A stretch of DNA of 64,000 nucleotides, taken from contig CANIVU010000017.1 in the NCBI GenBank assembly GCA_947470805.1, positions 35,575 to 99,574 of the forward strand, read 5' to 3'. The notes beneath the pieces were generated by a model. It had not been told where the DNA came from and searched no databases. It saw only the letters and a program-made list of their open reading frames with translations. The translations under genes and the position numbers were made by a program. The DNA is from Acidobacteriota bacterium. Its GTDB lineage: Bacteria > Acidobacteriota > Terriglobia > Bryobacterales > Bryobacteraceae. Below are positions 23,815 to 31,840 of this stretch, in pieces (within the stretch, counting starts at the first letter, position 1; the number at the start of each line of letters is the position of its first letter).

Positions 23815-25134
23815 TTAGCGCCCGGTCTTGCGGGGACCGCTGAACTTCTTGGGGCCGCCGAAGCCGCCACCGCGCTTGGGAGCGCTGTTGGACCAGGAAG
23901 GCGGAGTCGACTTACCGGCGGGACGGAACTGCTTGCGGGCCTGCGGCGGAGGGGGCGGGATGATTTCGCGGTCGGCGAAACGTTCCATCGGCTCCGGCAT
24001 CGGGTCCAGCTGGGCCACGATCTGACGCGTAAGTTGGACATTCAACGTACGTTCGATCTTGCGGATGTCGTTGCGCTCCTGGCGGGTGGCGAAGGTATGG
24101 GCGACGCCACGAGCACCGGCGCGGCCGGTACGGCCGACGCGGTGGATGAAGTCTTCGGGAACCATCGGCAGGTCGAAGTTGACGACGTGGGAGATACCGT
24201 CGACGTGGATACCGCGGGCGGCAACGTCGGTGGCGACGAGCACACGGTAGTCACCCTGCTGGAAGCCGGCGAGGGCGCGGTTGCGCTGGCCCTGGGTACG
24301 GTCCCCGTGAATGCTGGTGGCTTTCACGCCGACACGCGCGAGGCGCTTGGCGAGCTTCTCTACACCGTGACGGGTGCGGGCGAAGACCAGGAAGGACCCG
24401 GTTTCGCGGCCCAGCATATGGTGCAGGAGGTCGACCTTGCGATCGTGTTCGATTTCGTAGAAGTGCAGGTCGACGTTTTCGGTGGGCTTGGTCGTGGGGC
24501 CAAGGGCGATACGGACCGGATTGGAAAGGTGCTGCGCGATGAGCTTGGAGGCGCTGGGCTCGATGGTGGCCGAGAAGAACAGCGTCTGGCGCTTTTTCGG
24601 GATCTGACCGAGGATCTGGTGCAGAGCCGGGAGGAAGCCCATGTCGAGCATACGGTCCCCTTCGTCAAGGATGACGTGGGTGACCTGGCTCAGATTCGCC
24701 AGGCGGCGATCGAGGAAGTCGCAAAGGCGGCCGGGCGTGGCGATGATGACCTGCGCACCGCGGCGGAGCGCGTTGAGCTGGGCACCTTCGGCCATACCAC
24801 CGACGACGGTGGCGGCGCGGAAGCCGGTTCCCTGAGCGATCTCGTCGAACTCACGAGCGATCTGGATGGCCAGTTCACGAGTGGGGCTCAGGATGAGAGC
24901 GCGGGGGCCGACGGCTTTGCCGGCGGGGGCGGGCTGCTGCAACATCGCTTCGATGAGCGGCAGGCAAAAGGCAAGAGTCTTGCCGGTGCCGGTCTGGGCG
25001 GTGGCAACGATATCGTTACCAGCAAGAGCGGCGGGGATGGCTTTAGATTGGACGGGCGTAGGTACAGCGTAGCCCTTCTTATTCAAGTTGCCCAGAAGAA
25101 TCGGGGACAACGACAAGTCAGTGAAGAGATTCAT
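23815..25134 (-). CDS. DEAD-box family RNA helicase (RhlE-like) with DEGD motif
   Basis: A 439-residue ATP-dependent RNA helicase. The motif order is complete: Q motif ('GYAVPTPVQSKAIP'), motif I 'ATAQTGTGKT', Ia 'SPTRELAIQIA', Ib 'ATPGRLCDFL', motif II 'ILDEGDRMLDMGF', motif III 'FFSATI', IV/V 'VLVATDVAARGIHVDG' and VI 'HRVGRTGRAG'. The C-terminus is a Pro/Gly/Lys-rich basic tail ('GGGFGGPKKFSGPRKTGR'), typical of RhlE proteins that help ribosome assembly or RNA turnover, especially in the cold. Motif II reads DEGD rather than DEAD. The start ATG has no clear ribosome site; a leader of about 100 bases precedes it and includes a CCTTGC/GCAAGG hairpin at 25179-25200. Confidence 0.93.
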   Translation of the reverse strand: MNLFTDLSLSPILLGNLNKKGYAVPTPVQSKAIPAALAGNDIVATAQTGTGKTLAFCLPLIEAMLQQPAPAGKAVGPRALILSPTRELAIQIAREFDEIAQGTGFRAATVVGGMAEGAQLNALRRGAQVIIATPGRLCDFLDRRLANLSQVTHVILDEGDRMLDMGFLPALHQILGQIPKKRQTLFFSATIEPSASKLIAQHLSNPVRIALGPTTKPTENVDLHFYEIEHDRKVDLLHHMLGRETGSFLVFARTRHGVEKLAKRLARVGVKATSIHGDRTQGQRNRALAGFQQGDYRVLVATDVAARGIHVDGISHVVNFDLPMVPEDFIHRVGRTGRAGARGVAHTFATRQERNDIRKIERTLNVQLTRQIVAQLDPMPEPMERFADREIIPPPPPQARKQFRPAGKSTPPSWSNSAPKRGGGFGGPKKFSGPRKTGR

Positions 25135-25178
25135 TTAGTTTTTGAAAGGCGAAGTCAGATCAACGATCCAACTGTCGT

Positions 25179-25200
25179 CCTTGCAAAAAAATAGGCAAGG
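25179..25200 (-). promoter_or_regulatory. Leader hairpin before the helicase gene
   Basis: CCTTGC and GCAAGG form a 6-bp stem around an A/T-rich 10-base loop about 45 bases before the helicase start. DEAD-box helicase genes often have structured leaders that control expression in the cold. A functional role here is a guess. Confidence 0.3.
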
Positions 25201-25345
25201 TAAAAAGTACAGGAACGGGGTTGACTTCTAATCCTTACAATCATAGCACGTTTCGACACCACGTCGGTGTGGGCGAGAGACGTTTAATCTTTTGCGGAGG
25301 GCTATTATGAGGTGATAGTGTCGAACGATGGCGTGTGGAGGATCG

Positions 25346-25543
25346 ATGCGGCTGGCGTTCACAATTCTTTTCATTTTTGCCGGGATGACCGGAGGATTGC
25401 TGGCGGAGAACAATCCGAAGCAGCGTTCCGTGAAGAGGCAAGGCAGAGAGATGCCGGAAACCGGGTCGAAGAAGGATCAGAAGTGGGATGGTCCGGACTT
25501 CGACGCCACAAAGAACGAACGACAGCCGAAGGGTAAGCAGTAG
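25346..25543 (+). CDS. Small secreted protein of unknown function
   Basis: A 65-residue protein with a good GGAGG site just before the ATG. Residues 1-22 ('MRLAFTILFIFAGMTGGLLA') form a signal peptide. The mature 43 residues are hydrophilic and rich in Lys, Arg, Asp and Gln ('KKDQKWDGPDF'), and have no Cys. No family was recognised. The next gene, a secreted heme c/squalene-cyclase-like protein, begins two bases after its stop, so the two are probably translated from the same message. Confidence 0.55.
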   Translation: MRLAFTILFIFAGMTGGLLAENNPKQRSVKRQGREMPETGSKKDQKWDGPDFDATKNERQPKGKQ

Positions 25544-25545
25544 GC

Positions 25546-26346
25546 GTGCTGGGCCCGCTTTTGCTGGTCGCGATGGCATTGTCACCGGTGGAACGGGCGG
25601 TGGCGTATCTATCGAAGGAAGTCCCTCGGTGGCGGGGTGAGAACGGCTGCTTTTCGTGCCATAACAATGGGGACGGTGCGCGGGCGTTGTACGCGGCCGG
25701 GGTGGCGCTGGATGGGGCGGTGCTGCGGGAAACGACGGCCTGGGTAACGAATCCGTCGGTTTGGGATACCAACCGCGGGGATCCGGTGGTGAGTGACAAG
25801 AAGCTGGCGCGGATTCAGTTTGGGGCGGCGTTGCTGGCGTCCGGACGGAAGGAAACTTTGTGCGCGGCCGCGGCGTTGATTGGGAAGGACATGGGCGCGG
25901 ATGGCTCCTGGGCGGTGGACGCGGGTTCACCGGCGACGTATGGGACGGTGTTGGCGACCTATTTTGCTCGGGAGGTATTGCGGTCTTGTGGGCGGGAGAC
26001 GGGGTTGACAGACCGATGGCTGGCCGGGCGGCGGGCGGAGAGTGTGGTGGAGGCGGCGGCGTTGCTGATGGCGGCTCCGGACCGGGCCGATGCGCGGGAG
26101 TTTCTGCAGCGGGCGCGGACGTCCGATGGCGGATGGGGGGAGTATCCGGGCACGCCGGCACAGGTTTTTGATACCGCTATCGCCGTGATTGCGCTGCGGG
26201 GGGATGCGCGGGGACGGGCTTGGCTGTTGGTACGGCAGCAACCGGAAGGTGGGTGGGCGGAGACGACGCGGCCACCTGGGTCGCAGAGCTATGCGCAGCA
26301 TATTTCGACGACGGCGTGGGCGTTACTGGCGCTGCTGCGGGAGTAA
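25546..26346 (+). CDS. Secreted squalene-cyclase-like repeat protein with heme c motif
   Basis: A 266-residue protein starting at GTG with a short signal ('MLGPLLLVAMALS'). Near residue 36 is 'NGCFSCHNNG', a CxxCH motif for covalent heme c. The rest is an alpha/alpha barrel of the prenyltransferase/squalene-oxidase repeat kind: 'MGADGSWAVDAG', 'TSDGGWGEYPGT', 'QPEGGWAETTR' and 'TTAWALLALLRE' at the end. Proteins joining a CxxCH head to such repeats are common among uncharacterised secreted proteins of acidobacteria and planctomycetes. It is unlikely to be a true squalene cyclase because it is too short and lacks the DxDD acid motif. Confidence 0.72.
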   Translation: MLGPLLLVAMALSPVERAVAYLSKEVPRWRGENGCFSCHNNGDGARALYAAGVALDGAVLRETTAWVTNPSVWDTNRGDPVVSDKKLARIQFGAALLASGRKETLCAAAALIGKDMGADGSWAVDAGSPATYGTVLATYFAREVLRSCGRETGLTDRWLAGRRAESVVEAAALLMAAPDRADAREFLQRARTSDGGWGEYPGTPAQVFDTAIAVIALRGDARGRAWLLVRQQPEGGWAETTRPPGSQSYAQHISTTAWALLALLRE

Positions 26347-26370
26347 GGTTGTTGCGAAGCGGTTCGACGC

Positions 26371-26934
26371 TGGGAGGCATTGGTGTTGTCCCTGTAGCCC
26401 GACGGCTTTCGTTGGCCAGGCTTTGACGTCGGACTTCGGTGGTGTGGGCGTGCGTTTAAGCCGGTGGGACGGCTGACACTGCGGCGTTTGTCCGGCTCGG
26501 CTTGGCGCTGGGAGGCATCGGTGTTGTCCCTATGGCCCGACGGCTTTCGTTGGGTAGGTTTTGACGTTGGACTTCGGTGGTGTGGGCGCGCGTTTAAACC
26601 GGTGGGACGATTGACACTGCGGCGTTTGTCCGGCTCGGCTTGGCGCTGGGAGGCATCAGTGTTGTCCCTGCAGCCCGACGGCTTTCGTTGGGTAGGTTTT
26701 GACGTTGGACTTCGGCGGTGTGGGCGTGCGTTTAAGCCGGTGGGACGGCTGACACTGCGGCGTTTGTCCGGCTCGGCTTGGCGCTGGGAGGCATCGGTGT
26801 TGTCCCTATGGCCCGACGGCTTTCGTTGGGCAGGTTTTGACGTCGGGCTTCCGTGGTGTGGGCGCGCGTTTAAGCCGGTGGGACGGTTGACACTGCGGCG
26901 TTTGAACGGCGCAGTTCGACGCTGGGATGGGTAG
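26371..26934. repeat. 138-bp tandem repeat array, four units plus a fragment
   Basis: A unit of exactly 138 bases starts at 26371, 26509, 26647 and 26785, with a short fifth copy from 26923. Units are about 90-95% alike, and most differences are C/T or G/A changes. Because 138 is divisible by three, frames stay open on both strands through the array. The plus frame gives a 46-residue repeat ('GRLTLRRLSGSAWRWEASV...'). The outer edges differ from the inner ones: both ends read 'TTCGACGCTGGGA' where inner units read 'TTGGCGCTGGGA'. The array lies in the convergent gap between two genes (26347-27070). The remaining bases to 27070 contain weaker echoes such as GCGTTCGACGCCGGGCTTCGG near 26990. 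No coding evidence (start, signal, ribosome site) was found. Confidence 0.9.
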
Positions 26935-27070
26935 TTGGGGAAGTGCGTTCCGGCCAGTTTGGATGTGGTCGGGCGCGGTTCCTGCCGAGGCGTTCGACGC
27001 CGGGCTTCGGTGCGTTGAGGGCAAGATTGGTGGGGCTTCGGGACGGATCCTCGGCGCTGATGCCGATTCC

Positions 27071-28144
27071 TTACTCGTAGCGAAGGCCGCGGGCTTCCAT
27101 GATGCCCTTCATGTACCCGAAAGCCAGCACCTTTCCACCGATCGTATAGCCGCTGGATTTGCCGTTTTCCGATTCGCCGGCGAGGGCTGGGGCGTGGTCG
27201 GGACGGATGGGGCCGTCGAAACCGGCCTGGCTGTAGATGTCGAGCATGCGCACCATGTCCGTTGGGCCGTTGTCGTGGAAGGTCTCGCGGAAGTGAGTCT
27301 TGTCCCCGAGGACATCGCGGTAGTGGACGAAGAACACCTTCTTCTTCAGACACCATTCGCGAGCGAGCGAGTAGATGTCCTCCTTCATCAGCAGGAAGTT
27401 GGCCTGGCAGAACGTCACGCCATTGTAGGGGCTGGGCACCATGGCCATGATGCGCTCGTAGTTGCGTTTGCTGTTGATAATGCGGGCAATTCCGCGGAGA
27501 GGGCTTAGGGGCGGATCGTCCGGGTGGAGAGCCATTTTCACTTTGTATTTGTCGGCTACGGGCATCACCGCTTTGATGAAGTATTCGCAGTTTGCCCACA
27601 TCCTGTCCTCGCTCACCTCGCCGTATTCGGTTAGCCCTTGTTCGTTGGCGGCGGTGAGGTCGAACTCGCTGGTGAGTGCGCCTCCGCGTTCGGGCACAGC
27701 CTGGTTCGTTCGCGTCCAGCCGAGGCCGGCCATGAAGTTGTAGCAGATCATGTGGATACCGTTCTTCGCCAACGCTTCGATGGCCCACTTGGTGTTTTCA
27801 ATCTGCTCGTCACGGCCGGGGAGGCCGAGCTTGATCTTCTCAAACGGCACGGGGTGACCTTCTACTCCGGCGATTTGCATGCCGGCGGCGGCAAAGGCTT
27901 CCTTCTGACTGCGGACGGCTTCGATGTAATCCGCTTTTCGGGCACGGGCCATTCCGCCGTTGGCGATGACCCACTTGATGCCGACCTGGCGGGCGATGGT
28001 GACATCGCGGCTTTCCGGGTTGCCGAGAACCTCGGCTAGGTAGAAGCGGCCGGGGCTGGTGGCGGTGGGGGCCTTGGCGGCGGCTTCGGCGGCCGCGAAT
28101 GGCAGCGCGGCTCCTTTCAGACAGTTGCGGCGCGTTAGATCCAT
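27071..28144 (-). CDS. Mannonate dehydratase-like TIM-barrel protein with Tat-like signal
   Basis: A 357-residue protein of the xylose-isomerase-like TIM-barrel group, resembling UxuA D-mannonate dehydratase. The segment 'VKMALHPDDPPLSPLRGI' and the end segment 'GPIRPDHAPAL' correspond to the UxuA metal/substrate loops, together with 'FVHYRDV' and 'FHDNGPTDM'. The start ATG after an AGGAGG site gives 'MDLTRRNCLKGAALPFAAAEA', a twin-arginine-like signal. A longer N-terminus from 28174 is possible. UxuA itself is cytoplasmic in glucuronate breakdown; an exported version is odd. It is convergent with the repeat array and has an IS200-type element directly upstream. Confidence 0.82.
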   Translation of the reverse strand: MDLTRRNCLKGAALPFAAAEAAAKAPTATSPGRFYLAEVLGNPESRDVTIARQVGIKWVIANGGMARARKADYIEAVRSQKEAFAAAGMQIAGVEGHPVPFEKIKLGLPGRDEQIENTKWAIEALAKNGIHMICYNFMAGLGWTRTNQAVPERGGALTSEFDLTAANEQGLTEYGEVSEDRMWANCEYFIKAVMPVADKYKVKMALHPDDPPLSPLRGIARIINSKRNYERIMAMVPSPYNGVTFCQANFLLMKEDIYSLAREWCLKKKVFFVHYRDVLGDKTHFRETFHDNGPTDMVRMLDIYSQAGFDGPIRPDHAPALAGESENGKSSGYTIGGKVLAFGYMKGIMEARGLRYE

Positions 28145-28204
28145 GGGGTTCTTGGACCTCCTGGCCATGAACATACACCCGCACGATGGCGGCGTCTAGC
28201 CTAA

Positions 28205-28860
28205 CGTAGGAGGCCCCCCGGCTTTGCCGGGGAGGCAGCAGCAGTTTGACAGATCCGGGAGTCCATCGGAGAAACTCCAGAACGTGAGCCGCCAAGCACA
28301 CGAAAAGGAGAAACCCGATGGACGAGTACCAGAGTTTAAGCCATACGGCGTGGGACTGTGAATACCACGTCATATTCATACCGAAGTGCCGACGAAAGAC
28401 GCTATATGCGCAACTACGCACGCATCTGGGAGAAGTATTCCGAAATCTCGCGGCGCAACGGGAGAGCCGCATTATTGAAGGACATCTGATGCCGGACCAT
28501 GTGCACATGATGATCGCGATTCCGCCAAGATACGCCGTGGCCCAAGTCGTCGGCTTCATCAAAGGCAAAAGCGCAATCCACTTGGCTCGAGTCTATGGAG
28601 AGCGCAAGCGAAACTTCGTGGGGCAACATTTCTGGGCGCGCGGATATTTCGTGTCAACCGTGGGTAGAGACGAAGCGGTGATCCGTGCGTATATTCGCAG
28701 CCAGGAAATCGAAGATGAACGACTGGAGCAGTTGAAACTGGGCATCGGAAAGGCCACCCCGCAGGTGGCCCAACTGACAATTCGGGGCCGCGTTAGCGAC
28801 CCCGCCTAGCCGCTTTGAGCGGCTCACACCGTAAGGCCCCCGGCTTTGCCGGGGGATACT
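28205..28860 (+). mobile_element. IS200/IS605-type element carrying only tnpA
   Basis: A single Y1-transposase gene is framed by two near-identical hairpins: CCCCGGC-TTT-GCCGGGG at 28216-28232 and CCCCCGGC-TTT-GCCGGGGG at 28837-28855. A third palindrome, AGCCGCT-TTG-AGCGGCT (28808-28824), overlaps the transposase stop. IS200/IS605 elements have no terminal inverted repeats or target duplications; TnpA recognises such subterminal hairpins on single-stranded DNA. No tnpB is present. Exact ends could not be fixed from one copy. Confidence 0.8.
28318..28809 (+). CDS. tnpA: IS200/IS605 family Y1 transposase TnpA
   Basis: A 163-residue HUH single-strand transposase. It has the opening 'SLSHTAWDCEYHVIFIPKCRRK', the metal-binding pair 'MPDHVHMMIAI' (HVH, the HUH motif) and the catalytic Tyr in 'IRAYIRSQE' preceded by 'FWARGYFVSTVG'. 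The C-terminal ~25 residues after 'LEQL' extend beyond the usual family end. The frame is intact from ATG to stop, so the element may be active. The stop overlaps a palindrome of the element's right end. Confidence 0.95.
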   Translation: MDEYQSLSHTAWDCEYHVIFIPKCRRKTLYAQLRTHLGEVFRNLAAQRESRIIEGHLMPDHVHMMIAIPPRYAVAQVVGFIKGKSAIHLARVYGERKRNFVGQHFWARGYFVSTVGRDEAVIRAYIRSQEIEDERLEQLKLGIGKATPQVAQLTIRGRVSDPA

Positions 28861-28870
28861 TACCGGGGGC

Positions 28871-29878
28871 TTAGCGCGGTTGGAAGTTGAGAATGACCTG
28901 GCCGCGGTTGGTGCGGACGGTGACGCGGTCGAAGGTGTCGACGTCGAAGGGGCGGCCGACTTTGTTGCCGGCTAAGTCCTCTAGTGCCGTGTCGATTTGG
29001 ATGGTCTGGCGGGTAGCGCGCCAGGGCGTCTCTGGGGTGTAGCGCAATTGGCGTTCGGCATTGGCCAGTTGGGCTTCGCCCGGGGCGTTGGGGATGGTGA
29101 TCAGACGGAGCGCGAGGGCCGCGTCGAGCGGTTCGCCGAAGTCGATGACCAGGGGTTCGCGGGTGCCGGCGGCGGGAGGCTGGATGCGCCATTTATTGGG
29201 GTCGATCGGGGTTCGGTCCTCGGGCACGACTTTGAACGTCTGGCGGAACTCGGCGCGGATGGGTACGCGACGGGCGTCGCGCCAGTTGGACTGGGCGACC
29301 AATGTGTACGTCGCGCCGGGTTCGAGTGCCGCGCCGACTTCTTCGCCGGGCAGCACGCCGCGCTTGATGCGGCCGGGATCGAAGAGAACCGTGAGGCGGC
29401 GGGCTTCGCGGTCCCAGAGTTCCTGATCGATTTCGATGAACGCCAGTTCGACGACCTTGCCCTTGTTGTCTAGGAGCTTCAGGTTTTCCCAGGCTTCGCC
29501 GGGGTGCATGGGGGCGGAAAAGTGGACGTAGAACTTGAGCTGGTTGGCTGGTATTTCGGGGCCGGAGGGGTAGACCTTTTCGACGACTGTTGTGCGCGGG
29601 AGGGCTTCCATTTCGGCGGGAAAACGGAATTCCCTGCCCTGGACGACGACGCGGCTGGCTACCGTTTTTTCGAGTTCGTAGCGGGGGCGGAAGAGGAGGT
29701 CGGCACCGTCCTCTGTGAAGGCCCCGAGGACGGGAGGGACATCGCCATCGCCGACATAGACGGCGACCTCCGATTCGCTGGCAGCGCCGGAGATACGGAA
29801 AAACGGCCCTTCGCGGCGCACTGCCGGTGGGGCAGCGAACGCGCAAAGGGCCGTTAGCAATGCAATGACGGTGCGCAC
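28871..29878 (-). CDS. Secreted protein with SbsA-type Ig-like folds
   Basis: A 335-residue protein of unknown function with a signal peptide ('MRTVIALLTALCAFAAPPAV'). It is all-beta in appearance and contains segments typical of bacterial Ig-like (SbsA/Big_5) domains: 'NQLKFYVHFSAPMHPGEAWENLKLLDN' and 'EPLVIDFGEPLDAALA'. Such domains occur in surface and adhesive proteins. It has no Cys pairs or catalytic motif that I recognise. The stop lies about 10 bases beyond the right hairpin of the IS element, so the insertion just missed the gene. The next gene upstream (a secreted propeller-like protein) ends 3 bases before this start, so the two form an operon. Confidence 0.65.
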   Translation of the reverse strand: MRTVIALLTALCAFAAPPAVRREGPFFRISGAASESEVAVYVGDGDVPPVLGAFTEDGADLLFRPRYELEKTVASRVVVQGREFRFPAEMEALPRTTVVEKVYPSGPEIPANQLKFYVHFSAPMHPGEAWENLKLLDNKGKVVELAFIEIDQELWDREARRLTVLFDPGRIKRGVLPGEEVGAALEPGATYTLVAQSNWRDARRVPIRAEFRQTFKVVPEDRTPIDPNKWRIQPPAAGTREPLVIDFGEPLDAALALRLITIPNAPGEAQLANAERQLRYTPETPWRATRQTIQIDTALEDLAGNKVGRPFDVDTFDRVTVRTNRGQVILNFQPR

Positions 29879-29881
29879 AGA

Positions 29882-30964
29882 CTAGGGGAGCGTGACGGTA
29901 CGGAGATCCATGGAGCCGGCATCGCTCATGAGCATGATGGCGCTCTTGGCGTCATAGGCGTCGAGCTGTTGGACGCCTTTCAGGTCGGCCAGCGTTTCGT
30001 AGGGCACGCCCTGTTTGTCGGCGACCGGCGCGGTGATGGCGTCGTACTTCTCCAGATTGGCGGCGGAGAGCTTCATGACGCCACGGCTGGAGTTGGCCAT
30101 GAGGATGTAGTCCTTGCCGTCTTTCTTGTAGACGATCATGTCGAGAGGGCGGTTGCGGTTGCCGAGTTCGGCGATGGTGCGGCCCTTCACCTTATTGCCG
30201 GGCTGGAGTTCGCTGAGCGGGATGGTGACCAGCGGCGTGCAGGTGTAGGCGGCCAGCAGGTGGGGCTTGTTGGCGACGGTGTAGGTGGTAAACGTCCGGA
30301 CGGGAGCGTTGGTTTCAAAGCGGCCGTGAGCGCCGTGGAAGATCTCAATGCTGGCGCCTTTGTTGGCGGTTTGGAAGGGATAGGGGATGGACCGGAGGCT
30401 GGAGGAGAACTCTTCGTTGGAGAGACCGGCGATGAAGACGCGGCCGTCGGCGAAGCCCAGGTCGGTAATGGTTTCCATTCGCTTGCTGTTGCCACGGGAG
30501 TCCTTGACGTCGGCGGGCGCGTCGGGCAGGGTAACGCGGGCGTGGGAGATGTTGTCGAGCGAGAGTTCGGAGAGCTTGCCGGCGACGTCGAGCTTGAGGA
30601 TTACCGGCGTAGTGCCGCGGGAGACCGAGAAATAGATGTTGTGGGAGACGGGATTGACGGCGAGATCCTGGATGGTGATCTGGTCAGCGGTGGTGCCGAG
30701 CGCGGCGGCCATCTTGTTGTTTATGCCCTTCAGTTCGATGGTTCCGGCGCCTTTGTTGGCGGCGCGATCACCGGTATCGATGGCGACCAGGCTGGCGCTG
30801 GCGGAGTCACCCACGAAGAGAATTCCGGGGGGACCGAAGGCGAGGGGACCGGCGGTGCCGAGTTCCAGTTTCTTTGCGACCATTCCGGCACCCGGAGCGG
30901 CAAAGGCGGCGCCGGTGATGAGAGCGGCGCAGGCAATCCATTTATTCAGGCCGAGGTTTTTCAT
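29882..30964 (-). CDS. Secreted protein of unknown function, propeller-like
   Basis: A 360-residue exported protein. Signal: 'MKNLGLNKWIACAALITGAAFAAPG'. The mature part has recurring 'GPPGILFVGDSASASLVAIDT', 'DLAVNPVSHNIYFSVSRG', 'ITDLGFADGRVFIAGLS' and 'NRPLDMIVYKKDGKDYILMAN' segments that look like blades of a seven-bladed beta-propeller of the lactonase/NHL/YVTN kind. No catalytic motif is evident. It is the first gene of a two-gene unit with the Ig-like protein. The region between this start and the divergent methyltransferase start (75 bases) must hold both promoters; no clear -10/-35 pair stood out. Confidence 0.6.
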   Translation of the reverse strand: MKNLGLNKWIACAALITGAAFAAPGAGMVAKKLELGTAGPLAFGPPGILFVGDSASASLVAIDTGDRAANKGAGTIELKGINNKMAAALGTTADQITIQDLAVNPVSHNIYFSVSRGTTPVILKLDVAGKLSELSLDNISHARVTLPDAPADVKDSRGNSKRMETITDLGFADGRVFIAGLSNEEFSSSLRSIPYPFQTANKGASIEIFHGAHGRFETNAPVRTFTTYTVANKPHLLAAYTCTPLVTIPLSELQPGNKVKGRTIAELGNRNRPLDMIVYKKDGKDYILMANSSRGVMKLSAANLEKYDAITAPVADKQGVPYETLADLKGVQQLDAYDAKSAIMLMSDAGSMDLRTVTLP

Positions 30965-31039
30965 GCAAAAACTCCTATATTGGCGTTGATGCTAACACAG
31001 TCCGCATTGGGTTCGGTTCCGTGATGTACTTGAATTAAC

Positions 31040-31840
31040 ATGGTTCGCCTTTTGTTAGTTTTATTCGCGGTTTTGGCGGCGTTGGGGCAGACGCCGGCGG
31101 ACCTTTATACCTACGAAGAGTATCGGGCTTGGGTGACGCGGCAACCGGAGGCGGTGCAGCGGAGCGCGGAAGTTTTAGAGACATATCGCGCCTACCTGGT
31201 GGGCAAGGGCGAGGACGCGGCGGATGCCGAGTCGAAGATCCGGGTGATCCGGCAACAGGGGACGAGCGCGGAGGTGGAGCGTTGGAACCGGATTCTGACG
31301 GCGGAGAAGCCCACGTTCAATGTGGAGCCGAACGCGTTTCTGGTGGAGATGGTGAAGGGGCGGAAGGCGGGCCGGGCGCTGGATGTGGGGATGGGACAGG
31401 GGCGGAATGCGCTGTGGCTGGCGACGCAGGGTTGGGACTCGCACGGCTTTGACCCGGCGGAGCGGGCGGTGGCGCTGGCGCGGGAGACGGCGGGGAAGAT
31501 GGGTGTGAAGTTGACGGCGACGGTGGTGGGAGCGGAGACGTTTGATTTTGGGGTGGGCCAGTGGGACCTAATCGTATTGAGCTACGTGAGCTTTCGGGAA
31601 CAGGCGGGAATGGTGATGAAGGCGTTGCGGCCGGGGGGCATGGTGGTAGTTGAGGCGTTCCATAGGGACGCGACGAAGGGCCGGTCGATTGGCGGCGGGG
31701 TGGTGTTCGACACGGCGGAGGTGCCGGGCATTTTTCGCGACTTGCGAGTGGTTCGGTACCAGGAGCCCATGGCGGTGGCAGATTTTGGGAAGCAGAAGGT
31801 GCGCGTGGTGCAGTTCTGCGCGGAACGGCCGGCGGAATAG
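31040..31840 (+). CDS. Class I SAM-dependent methyltransferase with N-terminal export signal
   Basis: A 266-residue protein. The methyltransferase core begins at about residue 110 with 'GRALDVGMGQGRNALWLATQGW' (SAM-binding motif I) and 'HGFDPAERAVALA', then 'WDLIVLSYVSF' (motif II) and 'ALRPGGMVVVEAF' (motif III). The N-terminus 'MVRLLLVLFAVLAALGQ' looks like a cleavable signal, which is unusual because SAM is cytoplasmic. A membrane-anchored form facing the cytoplasm is the other reading. Its TAG is followed at once by the ATG of an ABC ATPase gene, so it is the first gene of a four-gene transport operon. It may modify the exported compound (inference). Confidence 0.82.
   Translation: MVRLLLVLFAVLAALGQTPADLYTYEEYRAWVTRQPEAVQRSAEVLETYRAYLVGKGEDAADAESKIRVIRQQGTSAEVERWNRILTAEKPTFNVEPNAFLVEMVKGRKAGRALDVGMGQGRNALWLATQGWDSHGFDPAERAVALARETAGKMGVKLTATVVGAETFDFGVGQWDLIVLSYVSFREQAGMVMKALRPGGMVVVEAFHRDATKGRSIGGGVVFDTAEVPGIFRDLRVVRYQEPMAVADFGKQKVRVVQFCAERPAE

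Noticed and set aside
23770..25194. A 474-residue plus-strand frame opposite the helicase gene
   Set aside because: The helicase frame carries all DEAD-box motifs; the opposite product is Gly/Asp/Glu-rich without any motif.
26355..26385. tRNA T-arm-like GGTTCGA sequence
   Set aside because: No acceptor stem, anticodon arm or CCA-side pairing can be built around it; it belongs to the repeat edge.
26371..26934. Possible CRISPR array
   Set aside because: Units are 138 bases and directly adjoin; there are no short repeats separated by unique spacers and no cas genes.
26289..27788. A 499-residue open frame on the minus strand through the repeat array
   Set aside because: It overlaps the mannonate dehydratase-like gene in another frame, is Arg/Pro/Ser-rich without motifs, and stays open only because the repeat period is divisible by three.
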